Position numbers and translations under genes: made by a program. DNA of 43,114 nucleotides. Origin: an uncultured Alphaproteobacteria bacterium (lineage in GTDB: Bacteria; Pseudomonadota; Alphaproteobacteria; Rhodobacterales; Rhodobacteraceae). Every line of letters starts with the position of its first letter. Position 1 is the first letter of the stretch. Positions 28,084 through 36,524 of this stretch are shown piece after piece. The stretch spans positions 1 to 43,114 of the forward strand of contig CACOBR010000010.1 of the NCBI GenBank assembly GCA_902625475.1. The letters are read 5' to 3'. The notes under the pieces were generated by a model. It was given only the letters and a program-made list of their open reading frames with translations. It was not told the DNA's origin and searched no databases.

Positions 28084-28854
28084 CTATATGTCTAATAAGT
28101 AAATAAAATTCCAGTTTTTTCCAGTTATAAAAATTTTATCGTTTACCTTATCCCAAGCAATACCATTTGCAACATCTTCAATTTCTGTTTGCTCACTAAT
28201 CTTGCTTATATCAAAAATATTTGTTACCATTCCAGATAATGGATTGACTGTTATAATATCGTTACTTTTCCATATGTTAGCCCAAATCTCACCTCTTATG
28301 AATTCTAATTCATTAATATAAATCAGTTTATTCCCATTGATAGAAACAGAAATAGTTTTTTCAATCTCAAAGTTCTTTGGATTTAAATAGTAAATTTTTT
28401 CAGAACCGTCACTTAATATTAATGATTTTCCATCATTAGTTAATCCCCAACCTTGCCCATATATTTTAAATTCATCCAGTAATTTGAAATTATTAATATC
28501 ATATACAAAACCCTTATTAGATTTCCATGTGACTTGAAAAATTTTATTATCATAAATAGTTAGACCTTCACCAAAGTATTTGGATTGCAGTTTGTTAAAA
28601 TTTGTAACTTTACCAGTATGTTTATTTATCTTTCTGATTTCAGAGGTACCCCACCCTCCTGTACTTTCAAAAAAATGATCATTTTGATAGACTAACCCTT
28701 GTGTAAATGCACTTGGGTCATGTTTATATTTTTTTATGATATCAGCTTTACTTAATGCTCTTTTTTCTACTACTAATTGAGTAATAGAGTCTGAAGGTAT
28801 TAAGAAAAAAGTAAAAAAATAAAAGAAAATGATATTTATTATCTTTAAAATCAT
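28084..28854 (-). CDS. Glutaminyl-peptide cyclotransferase (plant-type beta-propeller)
   Basis: The 256-residue protein has an N-terminal hydrophobic signal or anchor (about 5-25) and the plant-type glutamine cyclotransferase fold. Typical segments are the opening H-D-P-S-A-F-T-Q-G-L-V-Y, S-T-G-G-W-G-T-S, the E-G-L-T-I-Y-D-N-K-I-F-Q-V-T-W repeat, G-Q-G-W-G-L-T and W-A-N-I-W-K-S-N-D-I. It forms pyroglutamate at protein N-termini, probably in the periplasm, which protects secreted proteins from aminopeptidases. It is convergent with the DMT gene and divergent from the following ABC operon. Confidence 0.9.
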   Translation of the reverse strand: MILKIINIIFFYFFTFFLIPSDSITQLVVEKRALSKADIIKKYKHDPSAFTQGLVYQNDHFFESTGGWGTSEIRKINKHTGKVTNFNKLQSKYFGEGLTIYDNKIFQVTWKSNKGFVYDINNFKLLDEFKIYGQGWGLTNDGKSLILSDGSEKIYYLNPKNFEIEKTISVSINGNKLIYINELEFIRGEIWANIWKSNDIITVNPLSGMVTNIFDISKISEQTEIEDVANGIAWDKVNDKIFITGKNWNFIYLLDI

Positions 28855-29032
28855 TATGTCTATAAATTAAAACAAATTATAATATGATTAAAGTTTAAAC
28901 ATATTTAAATAAGTTTACGTAAAAAAAAGTAACTGTATACTTTAATATGTTTTTAAATAAAAATATATTTAGTCTGTAAAAAAATTTTACAAACTGACAA
29001 AAAATATTTTTCATATAAGAAAGGAAAAAAAA

Positions 29033-30037
29033 ATGCGTAATTTTCTTTTAGGAACGATGATATTATTTTGTTCCTCATTTTATAGTTTTGCTGAAACTAA
29101 AATGTCTTTTGCATTAGATTGGAAATTTGAAGGGCCAAGTGCACCATATTTTTATGCCATTGATCAAGGTTTTTTCAAAGAAGAAGGTATTGAAGTAGAA
29201 ATTTCTCCAGGAAAAGGTTCCTTAGATGCAATACCTAAAGTTGCAACTGGAGCCTTCCCGATAGGATTTGCCGATATCAACAGTGTTGTTAAATTTATTG
29301 ACAAAAATCCAGGAGCTCCTGTTACTGGAATTATGATGGTTTATGATAAACCACCATTCGCTATAGCCGGAAGAAAAAGTCTTGGTACTAGTTCTCCAAA
29401 AGATTTAGAGGGAAAAATTTTAGGAGCTCCACCTCCAGATGGAGCATGGGCTCAATTTCCTGCATTTGCAACTGCAAATAATCTTGATGTAAATAAAATT
29501 ACGGTTGAACCTGTTGGCTTCCCAACACGTGAACCAATGTTAGCAGAAAGTAAGGTTGACGCAATTACTGGATTTTCATTTTCAATGTTTTTAAACTTGG
29601 TAAGGTTAGGAGTCCCTGAAGATGATATTACAATAATGTTGATGGCAAATAATGGCTTAGAACTTTATGGAAACTCCATTATTGTAAATACTGATTTTGC
29701 AGAAAAAAATTCAGATTTAGTTACTGGTTTTTTAAGAGCTGTTGCAAAAGGTTGGAAGGCAGCAATTGAAAATCCAGAAGATGCAGTTAAAAGTATGATA
29801 AAAAGGAACCCTGCAGCAGATTTAGCATTAGAGACTAGACGCTTAAAATTAGCAATAGAAGGAAATGTTCTTACAGCGAATACTGAATCTAGTGGAATGG
29901 GAAATATTGATGAAGGAAGAATGAGGAAGGCTTTAAGCCAATTAGCTGAAAATTTTAAATTTGAAAATTCTCCTAATATGTCACTTTTTTTTACCGATCA
30001 ATATCTTCCTAATGATGGAAGTCTAATGATAAAATAA
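29033..30037 (+). CDS. ABC transporter substrate-binding protein, NMT1/SsuA-like
   Basis: The 334-residue protein has a signal peptide (cleavage likely after S-F-A near residue 20) and an NMT1/THI5-like fold: L-D-W-K-F-E-G-P-S-A-P-Y-F-Y-A-I-D-Q-G-F-F-K-E-E-G near the mature start, G-A-F-P-I-G-F-A-D near 81 and V-G-F-P-T-R-E-P near 163. Such proteins bind sulfonates, taurine, pyrimidine or flavin precursors; the ligand is unresolved. A good Shine-Dalgarno AAAGGAAA precedes it. No TPP or FMN riboswitch is visible in the 170-base AT-rich leader. Confidence 0.88.
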   Translation: MRNFLLGTMILFCSSFYSFAETKMSFALDWKFEGPSAPYFYAIDQGFFKEEGIEVEISPGKGSLDAIPKVATGAFPIGFADINSVVKFIDKNPGAPVTGIMMVYDKPPFAIAGRKSLGTSSPKDLEGKILGAPPPDGAWAQFPAFATANNLDVNKITVEPVGFPTREPMLAESKVDAITGFSFSMFLNLVRLGVPEDDITIMLMANNGLELYGNSIIVNTDFAEKNSDLVTGFLRAVAKGWKAAIENPEDAVKSMIKRNPAADLALETRRLKLAIEGNVLTANTESSGMGNIDEGRMRKALSQLAENFKFENSPNMSLFFTDQYLPNDGSLMIK

Positions 30038-30040
30038 AAA

Positions 30041-30072
30041 TTAAAGTAGGTGGATTACTCCACCTACTTTAA
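30041..30072 (+). promoter_or_regulatory. Perfect 14-bp stem-loop between binding-protein and ATPase genes
   Basis: TTAAAGTAGGTGGA (30041-30054) pairs perfectly with TCCACCTACTTTAA (30059-30072) around a TTAC loop. It starts three bases after the stop codon. No strong U-tract follows, so it is more likely an mRNA-stabilising stem that raises binding-protein output than a simple terminator. Confidence 0.75.
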
Positions 30073-30088
30073 TCCTTAATTTGAAAAT

Positions 30089-30859
30089 ATGCACATAGAA
30101 CTTAGAAATGTTTCTCATGAATTTGAACTAGAAACAGGCTTTCTCCCTGTTTTAGAAAATTTATCCTTTTCAATTCCAAAAGGTAAATTTACAGCAATAG
30201 TTGGTCCGTCTGGTTGTGGTAAATCAACTATAACCAGATTAGTTAGTGGACTTATAAAATCAAAAAAAGGCGAAGTATTTATTTCTAACGAAATTGTTAA
30301 TTCACCAAGGTCAACTGTTGGGATGGCTTTCCAAAATCCAGTTCTTTTAGAATGGAGGAATATCTTAGATAATGTAATCCTACCTCTTGAAATAGTATCC
30401 AAAAGTATGAATAGAGTTGAGAAAACAAAACGCGCTAGAGAGCTTCTAAGTTTAGTTGGATTAGCTGAATTTGAAAAAAGTAGACCATCTGAATTATCTG
30501 GAGGAATGAAACAAAGAGCTTCACTTTGCAGATCTTTAGTACATAAACCAGAAGTTTTGATATTAGATGAGCCATTTGGTGCACTTGATGCTTTTACTAG
30601 AGAAGACTTATGGCAAACAATGTTAACATTAAAAAAACAAGAAAGTTTTACTTGTATACTTATTACCCATGACTTAAGAGAAGCAATTTTTTTAGCAGAC
30701 GAAGTTTTAGTACTTTCAGGAAGGCCAGCAACTTTACAGTTTCAACTGGAGACTAAGCTAGGTGATAACAGAAAATTAGATGATTTATATACAAATGAAA
30801 CTACAAAATCACTTTCTATACTTCGCAAACAGATAGAAATAGCACAAAAACACAAATGA
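30089..30859 (+). CDS. ABC transporter ATPase, SsuB/TauB-like
   Basis: The 256-residue ATPase has Walker A G-P-S-G-C-G-K-S-T, Q-loop M-A-F-Q-N-P, signature L-S-G-G-M-K-Q-R-A, Walker B V-L-I-L-D-E-P, D-loop G-A-L-D-A-F-T and H-loop I-T-H-D-L-R-E-A. The Q-loop N-P, signature M-K-Q-R and D-A-F-T-R patterns belong to the nitrate/sulfonate/taurine group, matching the binding protein upstream. There is no regulatory C-terminal domain. Five bases separate it from the permease gene. Confidence 0.92.
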   Translation: MHIELRNVSHEFELETGFLPVLENLSFSIPKGKFTAIVGPSGCGKSTITRLVSGLIKSKKGEVFISNEIVNSPRSTVGMAFQNPVLLEWRNILDNVILPLEIVSKSMNRVEKTKRARELLSLVGLAEFEKSRPSELSGGMKQRASLCRSLVHKPEVLILDEPFGALDAFTREDLWQTMLTLKKQESFTCILITHDLREAIFLADEVLVLSGRPATLQFQLETKLGDNRKLDDLYTNETTKSLSILRKQIEIAQKHK

Positions 30860-30863
30860 CCTT

Positions 30864-31622
30864 ATGACTAGCTATAATAAAATAATAATACCTTTATTAA
30901 GTGTTTTCATTTTTTGTATATTTTGGGAATGGCTTGTTTGGATTAATGGTTGGCCAAATTATAAAATGGCATCCCCATCAGATTTATGGCCTGCTTTTTG
31001 GAAATTTCGTTGGCTTTTCCTGAGTTATGGATGGGATACCCTTTGGAGAACCATGGTAGGCTTATCTCTATCAGTTTTTGTTGGTGTTGGGTTTGGAATA
31101 ATAATGGGATTTTCAAAAACAATGCGTATAGCTTTATATCCACTTTTGGTGGGTTTTAACGCCATTCCTAAAGCTACTGTGGTACCTGTAATTGCACTTA
31201 TGTTTGTAGGCTTTCATGATATGAATACTATTTTAATAGTTATTTTTATTTCTTTTTTCCCTATAGCCGTTTCAATTTCTATTGGCTTATCAACTTTAGA
31301 ACCTGAATATAAAGATATTTTGTTATCATTAGGTGCGACTAAATTTGAAATTTTTTATAAGATAGCATTACCTAAAACATTACCTGAGTTTTTTGGTGCT
31401 CTTAAGGTTTCAGTTACTTTAGCATTTATTGGCACTAATTTGATGGAAATAATAGAACCTCACGGAAAAGGTTTAGGACATCTTTTTGACAGCGGGAAGA
31501 TAAGTGCTGATTATCCATTAATGTTTGCTGTGTTAATTGCCCTTGCCGTGCTAGGCATATTTTTATATTACATTGTAGTCTTGTTTGAAAACATTTTTGC
31601 AGGATGGGCAGAAAGAAATTAA
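30864..31622 (+). CDS. ABC transporter permease, SsuC/TauC-like
   Basis: The 252-residue inner-membrane protein has about six helices. N-A-I-P-K-A-T-V-V-P-V-I-A-L near 102 and the coupling region E-P-E-Y-K-D-I-L-L-S-L-G-A-T near 150 match SsuC/TauC permeases. It completes a three-gene importer with the preceding binding protein and ATPase. The downstream amidohydrolase gene is convergent. No metabolic gene for the imported compound is in the operon. Confidence 0.9.
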   Translation: MTSYNKIIIPLLSVFIFCIFWEWLVWINGWPNYKMASPSDLWPAFWKFRWLFLSYGWDTLWRTMVGLSLSVFVGVGFGIIMGFSKTMRIALYPLLVGFNAIPKATVVPVIALMFVGFHDMNTILIVIFISFFPIAVSISIGLSTLEPEYKDILLSLGATKFEIFYKIALPKTLPEFFGALKVSVTLAFIGTNLMEIIEPHGKGLGHLFDSGKISADYPLMFAVLIALAVLGIFLYYIVVLFENIFAGWAERN

Positions 31623-31679
31623 TAGTTATAAATACATACCATCCCTTTAAATAGATTTTTATTAATAATCAGGTTATTT

Positions 31680-32516
31680 CTATAAATTCCATATATTAAT
31701 GCTATTTTCAAAGAAAAAGCTTTTCTTTTCTTGATGAGACCAATCTTGTGTCATCAAATAAGTGGCGGCTACCCAAGTTTCTAAGCCTCCACCAAGATTA
31801 CATACTGGACTATCACTGCCCCATATAATTCTTTTAATTCCAAAAGAATTAACCACTTGTTCAAAATAAGGCCTTATTTCATCTAAAGTCCATGTCTTGT
31901 TATCACCATAAGCTATAATACCAGAAATCTTACAAAATAAATTATCTCGATGAGCTAATTCAGAAATACTTTTTTTCCAATCATTAAAATCACCATCTTT
32001 TATGTTAGGAACACCACAGTGATCTAGAATAAATGTTACTTTTGGACAGAAATCAATTAGTTGCATTATTTCTGAGTGTTGATGTGGAAATGCACATAAA
32101 TCAAAAGTAAGTTTTGTTTCAGATAATAAATTTACATTTTTTTTAAATTGGTCACTTCCTGCGGTGTTATCTGGTGCAACATGTAATACTCTACGAAATC
32201 CCTTAATTAATTTCTGAGAATCTGCATATTCAATCATATCTTGGAAATTATTTTGTTCTGGTCTACAGGAAGATATAACACCTTTGATAATAGTATCATT
32301 ATTTTCAATCAAATTATGTATCATCTTCGTTTCTTCTTTAATTTGATTTTCTTCAACATCTACTTCCATATGTAAACAAGCACCTATTCCTAAACGACTA
32401 GCCTTAATATGATAGTCTTCATAATGACTTGGTTTATTAAGTAAATCTACTTTATCCAGCCATGGATATTTCAAAATGTCTGGATAAATCAAATGCAAGT
32501 GGGTATCAAATAGCAT
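31680..32516 (-). CDS. Amidohydrolase-2 family TIM-barrel hydrolase (L-fuconolactonase-like)
   Basis: About 278 residues from the ATG at 32516, which has AAGG 7 bases upstream; a TTG two codons earlier is possible. The metal motif F-D-T-H-L-H-L at the N-terminus, the I-L-D-H-C-G-V-P segment and W-G-S-D-S-P-V near the C-terminus are typical of the amidohydrolase-2 (COG3618) group, which includes fuconolactonase and 2-pyrone-4,6-dicarboxylate lactonase. With SMP-30 lactonase, FucU and ribokinase close by, a sugar-lactone hydrolase is likely. The substrate is inferred. Confidence 0.82.
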   Translation of the reverse strand: MLFDTHLHLIYPDILKYPWLDKVDLLNKPSHYEDYHIKASRLGIGACLHMEVDVEENQIKEETKMIHNLIENNDTIIKGVISSCRPEQNNFQDMIEYADSQKLIKGFRRVLHVAPDNTAGSDQFKKNVNLLSETKLTFDLCAFPHQHSEIMQLIDFCPKVTFILDHCGVPNIKDGDFNDWKKSISELAHRDNLFCKISGIIAYGDNKTWTLDEIRPYFEQVVNSFGIKRIIWGSDSPVCNLGGGLETWVAATYLMTQDWSHQEKKSFFFENSINIWNL

Positions 32517-32602
32517 ATTCAAACCTTAAAATTGGTAGTTTTATATTAATTTTAAAATGATACTTATTTAAATTAGTTAGAGAAATTTGATTCAAGAAAT
32601 TT

Positions 32603-33535
32603 CTAAACAATGCAAGATCTTCCATTTACTGCTAAGTAAGCTGAATAAATAGACGTAGTTCCAGCAATAAAAAGTCTATTTAAAGAACTACCTCCAAAAC
32701 AAACATTTGCAACCATCTCAGGAATACGTATTTTGCCTATAAGTTTTCCATCTTTAGAAAAGCAATGAACACCATCTGCAGCTGAAGTCCAAAGCCTATC
32801 TTCAGTATCAAATCGAAACCCATCAAAAAGACCAGCATTACATTCTGCAAATACCTTACTTTCTCCCAATGAACTTCCATCACTGTTTACTTTTATTTTC
32901 CTAATATGTTTAGGACCATTTTTATTATGCGATAATCCAGTATCAGAAATAAAAAGTGAAGTTTCATCATAGTTGAAAGCTAAACCATTTGGTTGTATGA
33001 AATCTGCTGCTACAATTGAAATATTTTTTAAATCCCTATCTATCCTATAAACAAAGCAACCTTCCTGCTCAGAAATAGATTTGATACCTTCATAATCACT
33101 AATAATTCCGTAAGTAGGATCAGTAAACCATATAGAACCATCAGATTTAACAACAACATCATTAGGAGAATTTAATTTTTTATTATTAAATTTATCAGCA
33201 AGTGTTGTGATTGAACCATTATGTTCTGTCCGTGTGACTCTTCTACTTTTATGCTCGCAAGTAATCAATCTACCTTGATGATCAATTGTATTTCCATTAG
33301 AACAATTAGATGGTTTTCTAAAAATGGAAACACTTCCATCAGTTTCATCCCAGCGAAGAATTCTATTATTTGGTATATCTGAAATTAACAAATATTTTCC
33401 TGCAGGAAACCAAACCGGACCCTCTAACCATCTTGCGCCTGTCCACAACCTCTCTACTCTTCCATGACCTGTCAAACAATTTGCAAATTCTGAGGATAGT
33501 ATATCAAAACCTGTTCCTTCTAATTTTCCAAACAA
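32603..33535 (-). CDS. SMP-30/gluconolactonase-family protein
   Basis: A six-bladed beta-propeller hydrolase of 310 residues. Metal ligands are seen as Glu38 (W-L-E-G-P-V-W), Asn183 (Q-P-N-G-L-A-F) and Asp239 (F-D-G-F-R-F-D); the substrate-region Asn125 lies in L-N-S-P-N-D-V-V. These match the Glu/Asn/Asp set of SMP-30. The enzyme would open an aldonolactone, cytoplasmically as there is no signal peptide. It precedes the amidohydrolase on the same strand by about 86 bases and is divergent from the FucU-ribokinase pair. Confidence 0.9.
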   Translation of the reverse strand: MFGKLEGTGFDILSSEFANCLTGHGRVERLWTGARWLEGPVWFPAGKYLLISDIPNNRILRWDETDGSVSIFRKPSNCSNGNTIDHQGRLITCEHKSRRVTRTEHNGSITTLADKFNNKKLNSPNDVVVKSDGSIWFTDPTYGIISDYEGIKSISEQEGCFVYRIDRDLKNISIVAADFIQPNGLAFNYDETSLFISDTGLSHNKNGPKHIRKIKVNSDGSSLGESKVFAECNAGLFDGFRFDTEDRLWTSAADGVHCFSKDGKLIGKIRIPEMVANVCFGGSSLNRLFIAGTTSIYSAYLAVNGRSCIV

Positions 33536-33637
33536 TTAAGCTACCTTATGTATTTTTATTAATAAACTTAAAATATACTAAACCAAATATACCAACTAAA
33601 GAAGTTATATTTTGAAAAAAAAAATTCTAATGTTAAA

Positions 33638-33653
33638 GTTAAATAATTTTAAC
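33638..33653. promoter_or_regulatory. Palindrome GTTAAA-TAAT-TTTAAC, candidate operator
   Basis: A perfect 6+6 inverted repeat with a 4-base spacer lies in the 258-base divergent spacer between the SMP-30 and FucU genes. It is preceded by another direct copy of GTTAAA (33632-33637). Its central location could let one regulator control both sides. The AT-rich background makes chance occurrence possible, and no regulator gene is nearby. Confidence 0.28.
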
Positions 33654-33793
33654 GTTACTTTCATTAAGGTGAACTTCCTAGACAAGATGTAAAACTAACA
33701 GCAGCAAAAAAATCAATTCAGATTTTTAATTATGAAAATAAATTTCTTATTTACTAATTTATAATCAATTTAAGATTGGGAGGATAATAACAA

Positions 33794-34243
33794 ATGTTAA
33801 AAGGAATAAATAGTCTATTGAACGCTGAAGTACTATATGCTCTAAGAGCTATGGGACACGGCGATGACTTAATAATTGCTGACACAAATTTTCCGTCTGA
33901 TAGTGTTTCAAAAGAAACCGTATTAGGAGAATTATTAAGAATAGACGCACCTGCAGCTGAAGTTGTAAAAGCTGTTTTATCTATATACCCTCTAGATACC
34001 TTTGTTGACGATTCTGCCGGAAGAATGGAGGTTGTTGGAGAGCCTGGTTCAATTCTTCCAGTAATGAGCGAGGTACAGTCTGAAGTCAGTGCAGTTGGAG
34101 GTCCAAACCCTATGGTTTCAATTGAACGTTATTCATTTTATGAAAGGGCTAAAAAAGCTTATGCTGTAATACAGACAGGAGAACGCCGATTTTATGGGTG
34201 TTTTGCCTTTCGAAAAGGTGTAGTTGGTCCAGAGGAAAATTAA
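33794..34243 (+). CDS. FucU/RbsD-family sugar mutarotase
   Basis: The 149-residue protein interconverts sugar anomers. The L-L-N-A-E-V-L-Y-A-L-R-A-M-G-H-G-D segment holds the catalytic His22, and A-D-T-N-F-P and the C-terminal F-Y-G-C-F-A-F-R-K-G-V-V fit the FucU branch (L-fucose mutarotase) more than RbsD. A Shine-Dalgarno GGGAGGA lies 7-12 bases upstream. It is immediately followed by a ribokinase gene, so the sugar may be a pentose or deoxyhexose. Confidence 0.87.
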   Translation: MLKGINSLLNAEVLYALRAMGHGDDLIIADTNFPSDSVSKETVLGELLRIDAPAAEVVKAVLSIYPLDTFVDDSAGRMEVVGEPGSILPVMSEVQSEVSAVGGPNPMVSIERYSFYERAKKAYAVIQTGERRFYGCFAFRKGVVGPEEN

Positions 34244-34247
34244 AAAA

Positions 34248-35156
34248 ATGGGTCATGTAGTAATTTTGGGAGTGTTTGTTGCAGATACTGCATATCGTGC
34301 AGAAAGAATGCCTATTATTGGTGAGACAGTTTTAGGAAACTCATTTTCTCTAGGACCAGGTGGCAAAGGCTCTAACCAAGCAGTTGCCGCTGGAAGATTG
34401 GGTGTTAAGGTTTCAATGATAAGCCGTTTAGGCAAGGATGATTTTGGCCAAATGGCCCTCGAAACTTGGAAATCATCAGGAGTAACTCCGTATATTGAAG
34501 AAGACAAAGATAGTTTTACAGGAGCTGCCTACATTTTTATAGAAGAACGTACAGGAGATAATGCTATTATTATTTCTCCTGGTGCAGCTGCAAATATTAG
34601 TCCTGAAGATCTAGAAAATAAAAAAGACCTTATTGTCAATGCTGATGTTTTTATAACTCAACTTGAACAACCATTAGAGGCTGCAAAAAAAGGTTTGGAA
34701 ATTGCAAGATCAGCAGGTGTGAAAACAATTTTAAATCCTGCTCCTGCTGTAAAATTATCTGATGGAATATTATCCTTATGCGATTTTATAACTCCGAATG
34801 AAACTGAAACAGAAACACTCACTGGAGTAAATGTTTCAACATTAGAAGATGCAGATTCAGCTTGCAAAAAATTTATAGAAATGGGTGTAAAAAATCCAAT
34901 CATTACATTGGGTCAAAAAGGTGCCTATTTACATAATCATGGACTGATAGAGAGCTACAAAGTGGGGAAAGTCTTAGAAACTACAGGAGCTGGAGATGCT
35001 TTTAATGGTGGTTTTGCTGCAGCTTTAGCTGAAGGAAAAGATATAGTGGATGCTATAAATTTTGGATGTGCAACTGCAGGTATTTCAGTAACAAGGGCTG
35101 GAACTGCTCCTTCCATGCCAACTAGGGACGAAGTAGAAAAAATTATAACAAATTAG
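34248..35156 (+). CDS. rbsK: Ribokinase-like PfkB-family sugar kinase
   Basis: About 302 residues from the ATG at 34248; AGAGGA lies 11 bases upstream inside the FucU stop region, and an in-frame TTG at 34224 overlapping FucU is less likely. PfkB signatures are G-P-G-G-K-G-S-N-Q-A-V-A-A near 38 and T-G-A-G-D-A-F-N-G-G near 245, which contains the catalytic Asp. G-K-G-S-N-Q and the N-A-D-V-F-I-T-Q-L-E segment favour ribokinase. It phosphorylates a free sugar made available by the mutarotase. The real substrate may be ribose or another pentose. Confidence 0.87.
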   Translation: MGHVVILGVFVADTAYRAERMPIIGETVLGNSFSLGPGGKGSNQAVAAGRLGVKVSMISRLGKDDFGQMALETWKSSGVTPYIEEDKDSFTGAAYIFIEERTGDNAIIISPGAAANISPEDLENKKDLIVNADVFITQLEQPLEAAKKGLEIARSAGVKTILNPAPAVKLSDGILSLCDFITPNETETETLTGVNVSTLEDADSACKKFIEMGVKNPIITLGQKGAYLHNHGLIESYKVGKVLETTGAGDAFNGGFAAALAEGKDIVDAINFGCATAGISVTRAGTAPSMPTRDEVEKIITN

Positions 35157-35201
35157 ATTAAAAATATTTATTATAAGATCTCATGTAATTTATTTTCTGA
35201 A

Positions 35202-36257
35202 ATGATCAATCTTAATCAAGAATGGATTAAACCAAAAAAACCTATACCAATCGTTATATTTGTAGCTTTTTCAATTGTTAACGATGCTCATTTACCAGCC
35301 TATCAGAAGTCAGGTTTTAAAATACTTGGAATTTATGATCCGGATATAGCGAAAGCACAAAATCTGGCAACCAAATTTAATTTAGATATATTTCATAGCT
35401 TAGAAGAAGCAATTGATCAGCAAAAAGTTATCTTTGATTTAGCCACGCCACCCGAAGTGCATGCTGAAATATTAAAAATTTTATCAGAAAAGTCTGGAGT
35501 TTTGGTTCAAAAACCAATGGATAGTAATTTGGATAAAGCAACTAAAATATTAGATATCTAAAATACTAGATCACTAAAGGCTGCTGTGAATTTTCAACTT
35601 AAATTTGCTCCAATGATGATACCTTTTAAAGATGCTATCAACTCTGATTTGCTAGTATCAATTGTAGATTTTGACACTTGGCTAGCATTGGACACACCAT
35701 GGTCATTATGGAAATTTTTGGAAAATTTACCAAGAGTAGAAATTCTTTTACATTTTAAACATTATTTTGATTTTATTAAGTCCATTCACGGTAATCCAAT
35801 TGGTGTAAAAGCAAAAACACTCGGCACTTCTGGAAAAAAAACTTCTAACACTGAAACTGCAGTGATACTAGATTATGGAAAAGATATCAGATTTGCTCTA
35901 ACTATTAATCATAATCATAGTTTTGGCAGAAAATTTCAAGCTTGTTAATTTAAAATTTGTGGGACTAAAGGTGCGGCTAATGTCCATCTTGGAGTAAATT
36001 TAAATTATCCAGAAAGAGAACCTGATAAATTAGAAATAAATTTAGGAGAAAAATGGATAAATATAACTTTAAAAGGATCTTGGTTTATTGAGAGCTTTGG
36101 AAATAGAATGGTACAACTACAACGATTTGTTAGTGGTGAAGAAAGTGAACTTATTGCAGGGGTTGAAGACTCTTGGGACAAAAGGGCGCTTATAGAGGTA
36201 GCCTATAAAAATAATGAAAGTCCAGGAACTTTATTAACAAAATATATAAATAAATAA
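35202..36257 (+). pseudogene. Gfo/Idh/MocA-family oxidoreductase, interrupted by two in-frame TAA codons
   Basis: One reading frame of 352 codons runs from ATG 35202 to TAA 36257, broken only by TAA at 35559-35561 and TAA at 35946-35948; no frameshift is needed. The translation on all three pieces is one Gfo/Idh protein: D-A-H-L-P-A-Y near the N-terminus, V-Q-K-P-M-D (the EKP-type motif with Gln), the A-A-V-N-F-Q-L-K-F-A-P segment right after the first stop, and F-K-I-C-G-T-K-G-A-A right after the second. The nucleotide loop where G-x-G-G-I-V is expected reads V-A-F-S-I-V, so the cofactor site is also degraded. It lies downstream of the ribokinase gene and convergent with the lipoyl gene. Confidence 0.85.
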
Positions 36258-36275
36258 TTATTTAAGTAATAAAAA

Positions 36276-36506
36276 TTATTCTATCGTACAAACAACTTCT
36301 CCTACTTGTACTAAATCACCTTCATTTGAATTTATTTGAGAAATTTTACCACTAGTAGGAGCCTCAATTTCCAAGGATGTTTTTGTAGTGGATATTAAAA
36401 GCACAACATCACCTTGTTCTACATCATCACCTGTTGCAACTAACCATTCTGTTATTTCTGCCTCTGATATTTCATTACCCAGATTTGGTATTATTATATC
36501 TGTCAT
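36276..36506 (-). CDS. Free-standing lipoyl-domain protein
   Basis: The 76 residues consist of a single lipoyl domain with nothing else: I-P-N-L-G-N-E-I-S-E-A at the N-terminus, the lipoylation hairpin S-T-T-K-T-S-L-E-I-E-A-P with Lys42 at the tip, and G-K-I-S-Q-I-N-S-N-E-G-D-L-V-Q-V-G near the end. Thr-Lys-Thr rather than Met-Lys-Met argues for lipoate, not biotin. It lacks the subunit-binding and acyltransferase domains of an E2. It is last in the PfkB-E1-lipoyl operon and follows the E1 by 18 bases, so E1 is its obvious partner. Confidence 0.9.
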   Translation of the reverse strand: MTDIIIPNLGNEISEAEITEWLVATGDDVEQGDVVLLISTTKTSLEIEAPTSGKISQINSNEGDLVQVGEVVCTIE

Positions 36507-36524
36507 TTAAAATTTCCTTTTTAA

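Noticed and set aside
28861-29032. Possible riboswitch upstream of the NMT1-type binding protein
   Set aside because: No TPP, FMN or other conserved aptamer core; only AT-rich sequence with a small TGTAAA/TTTACA palindrome.
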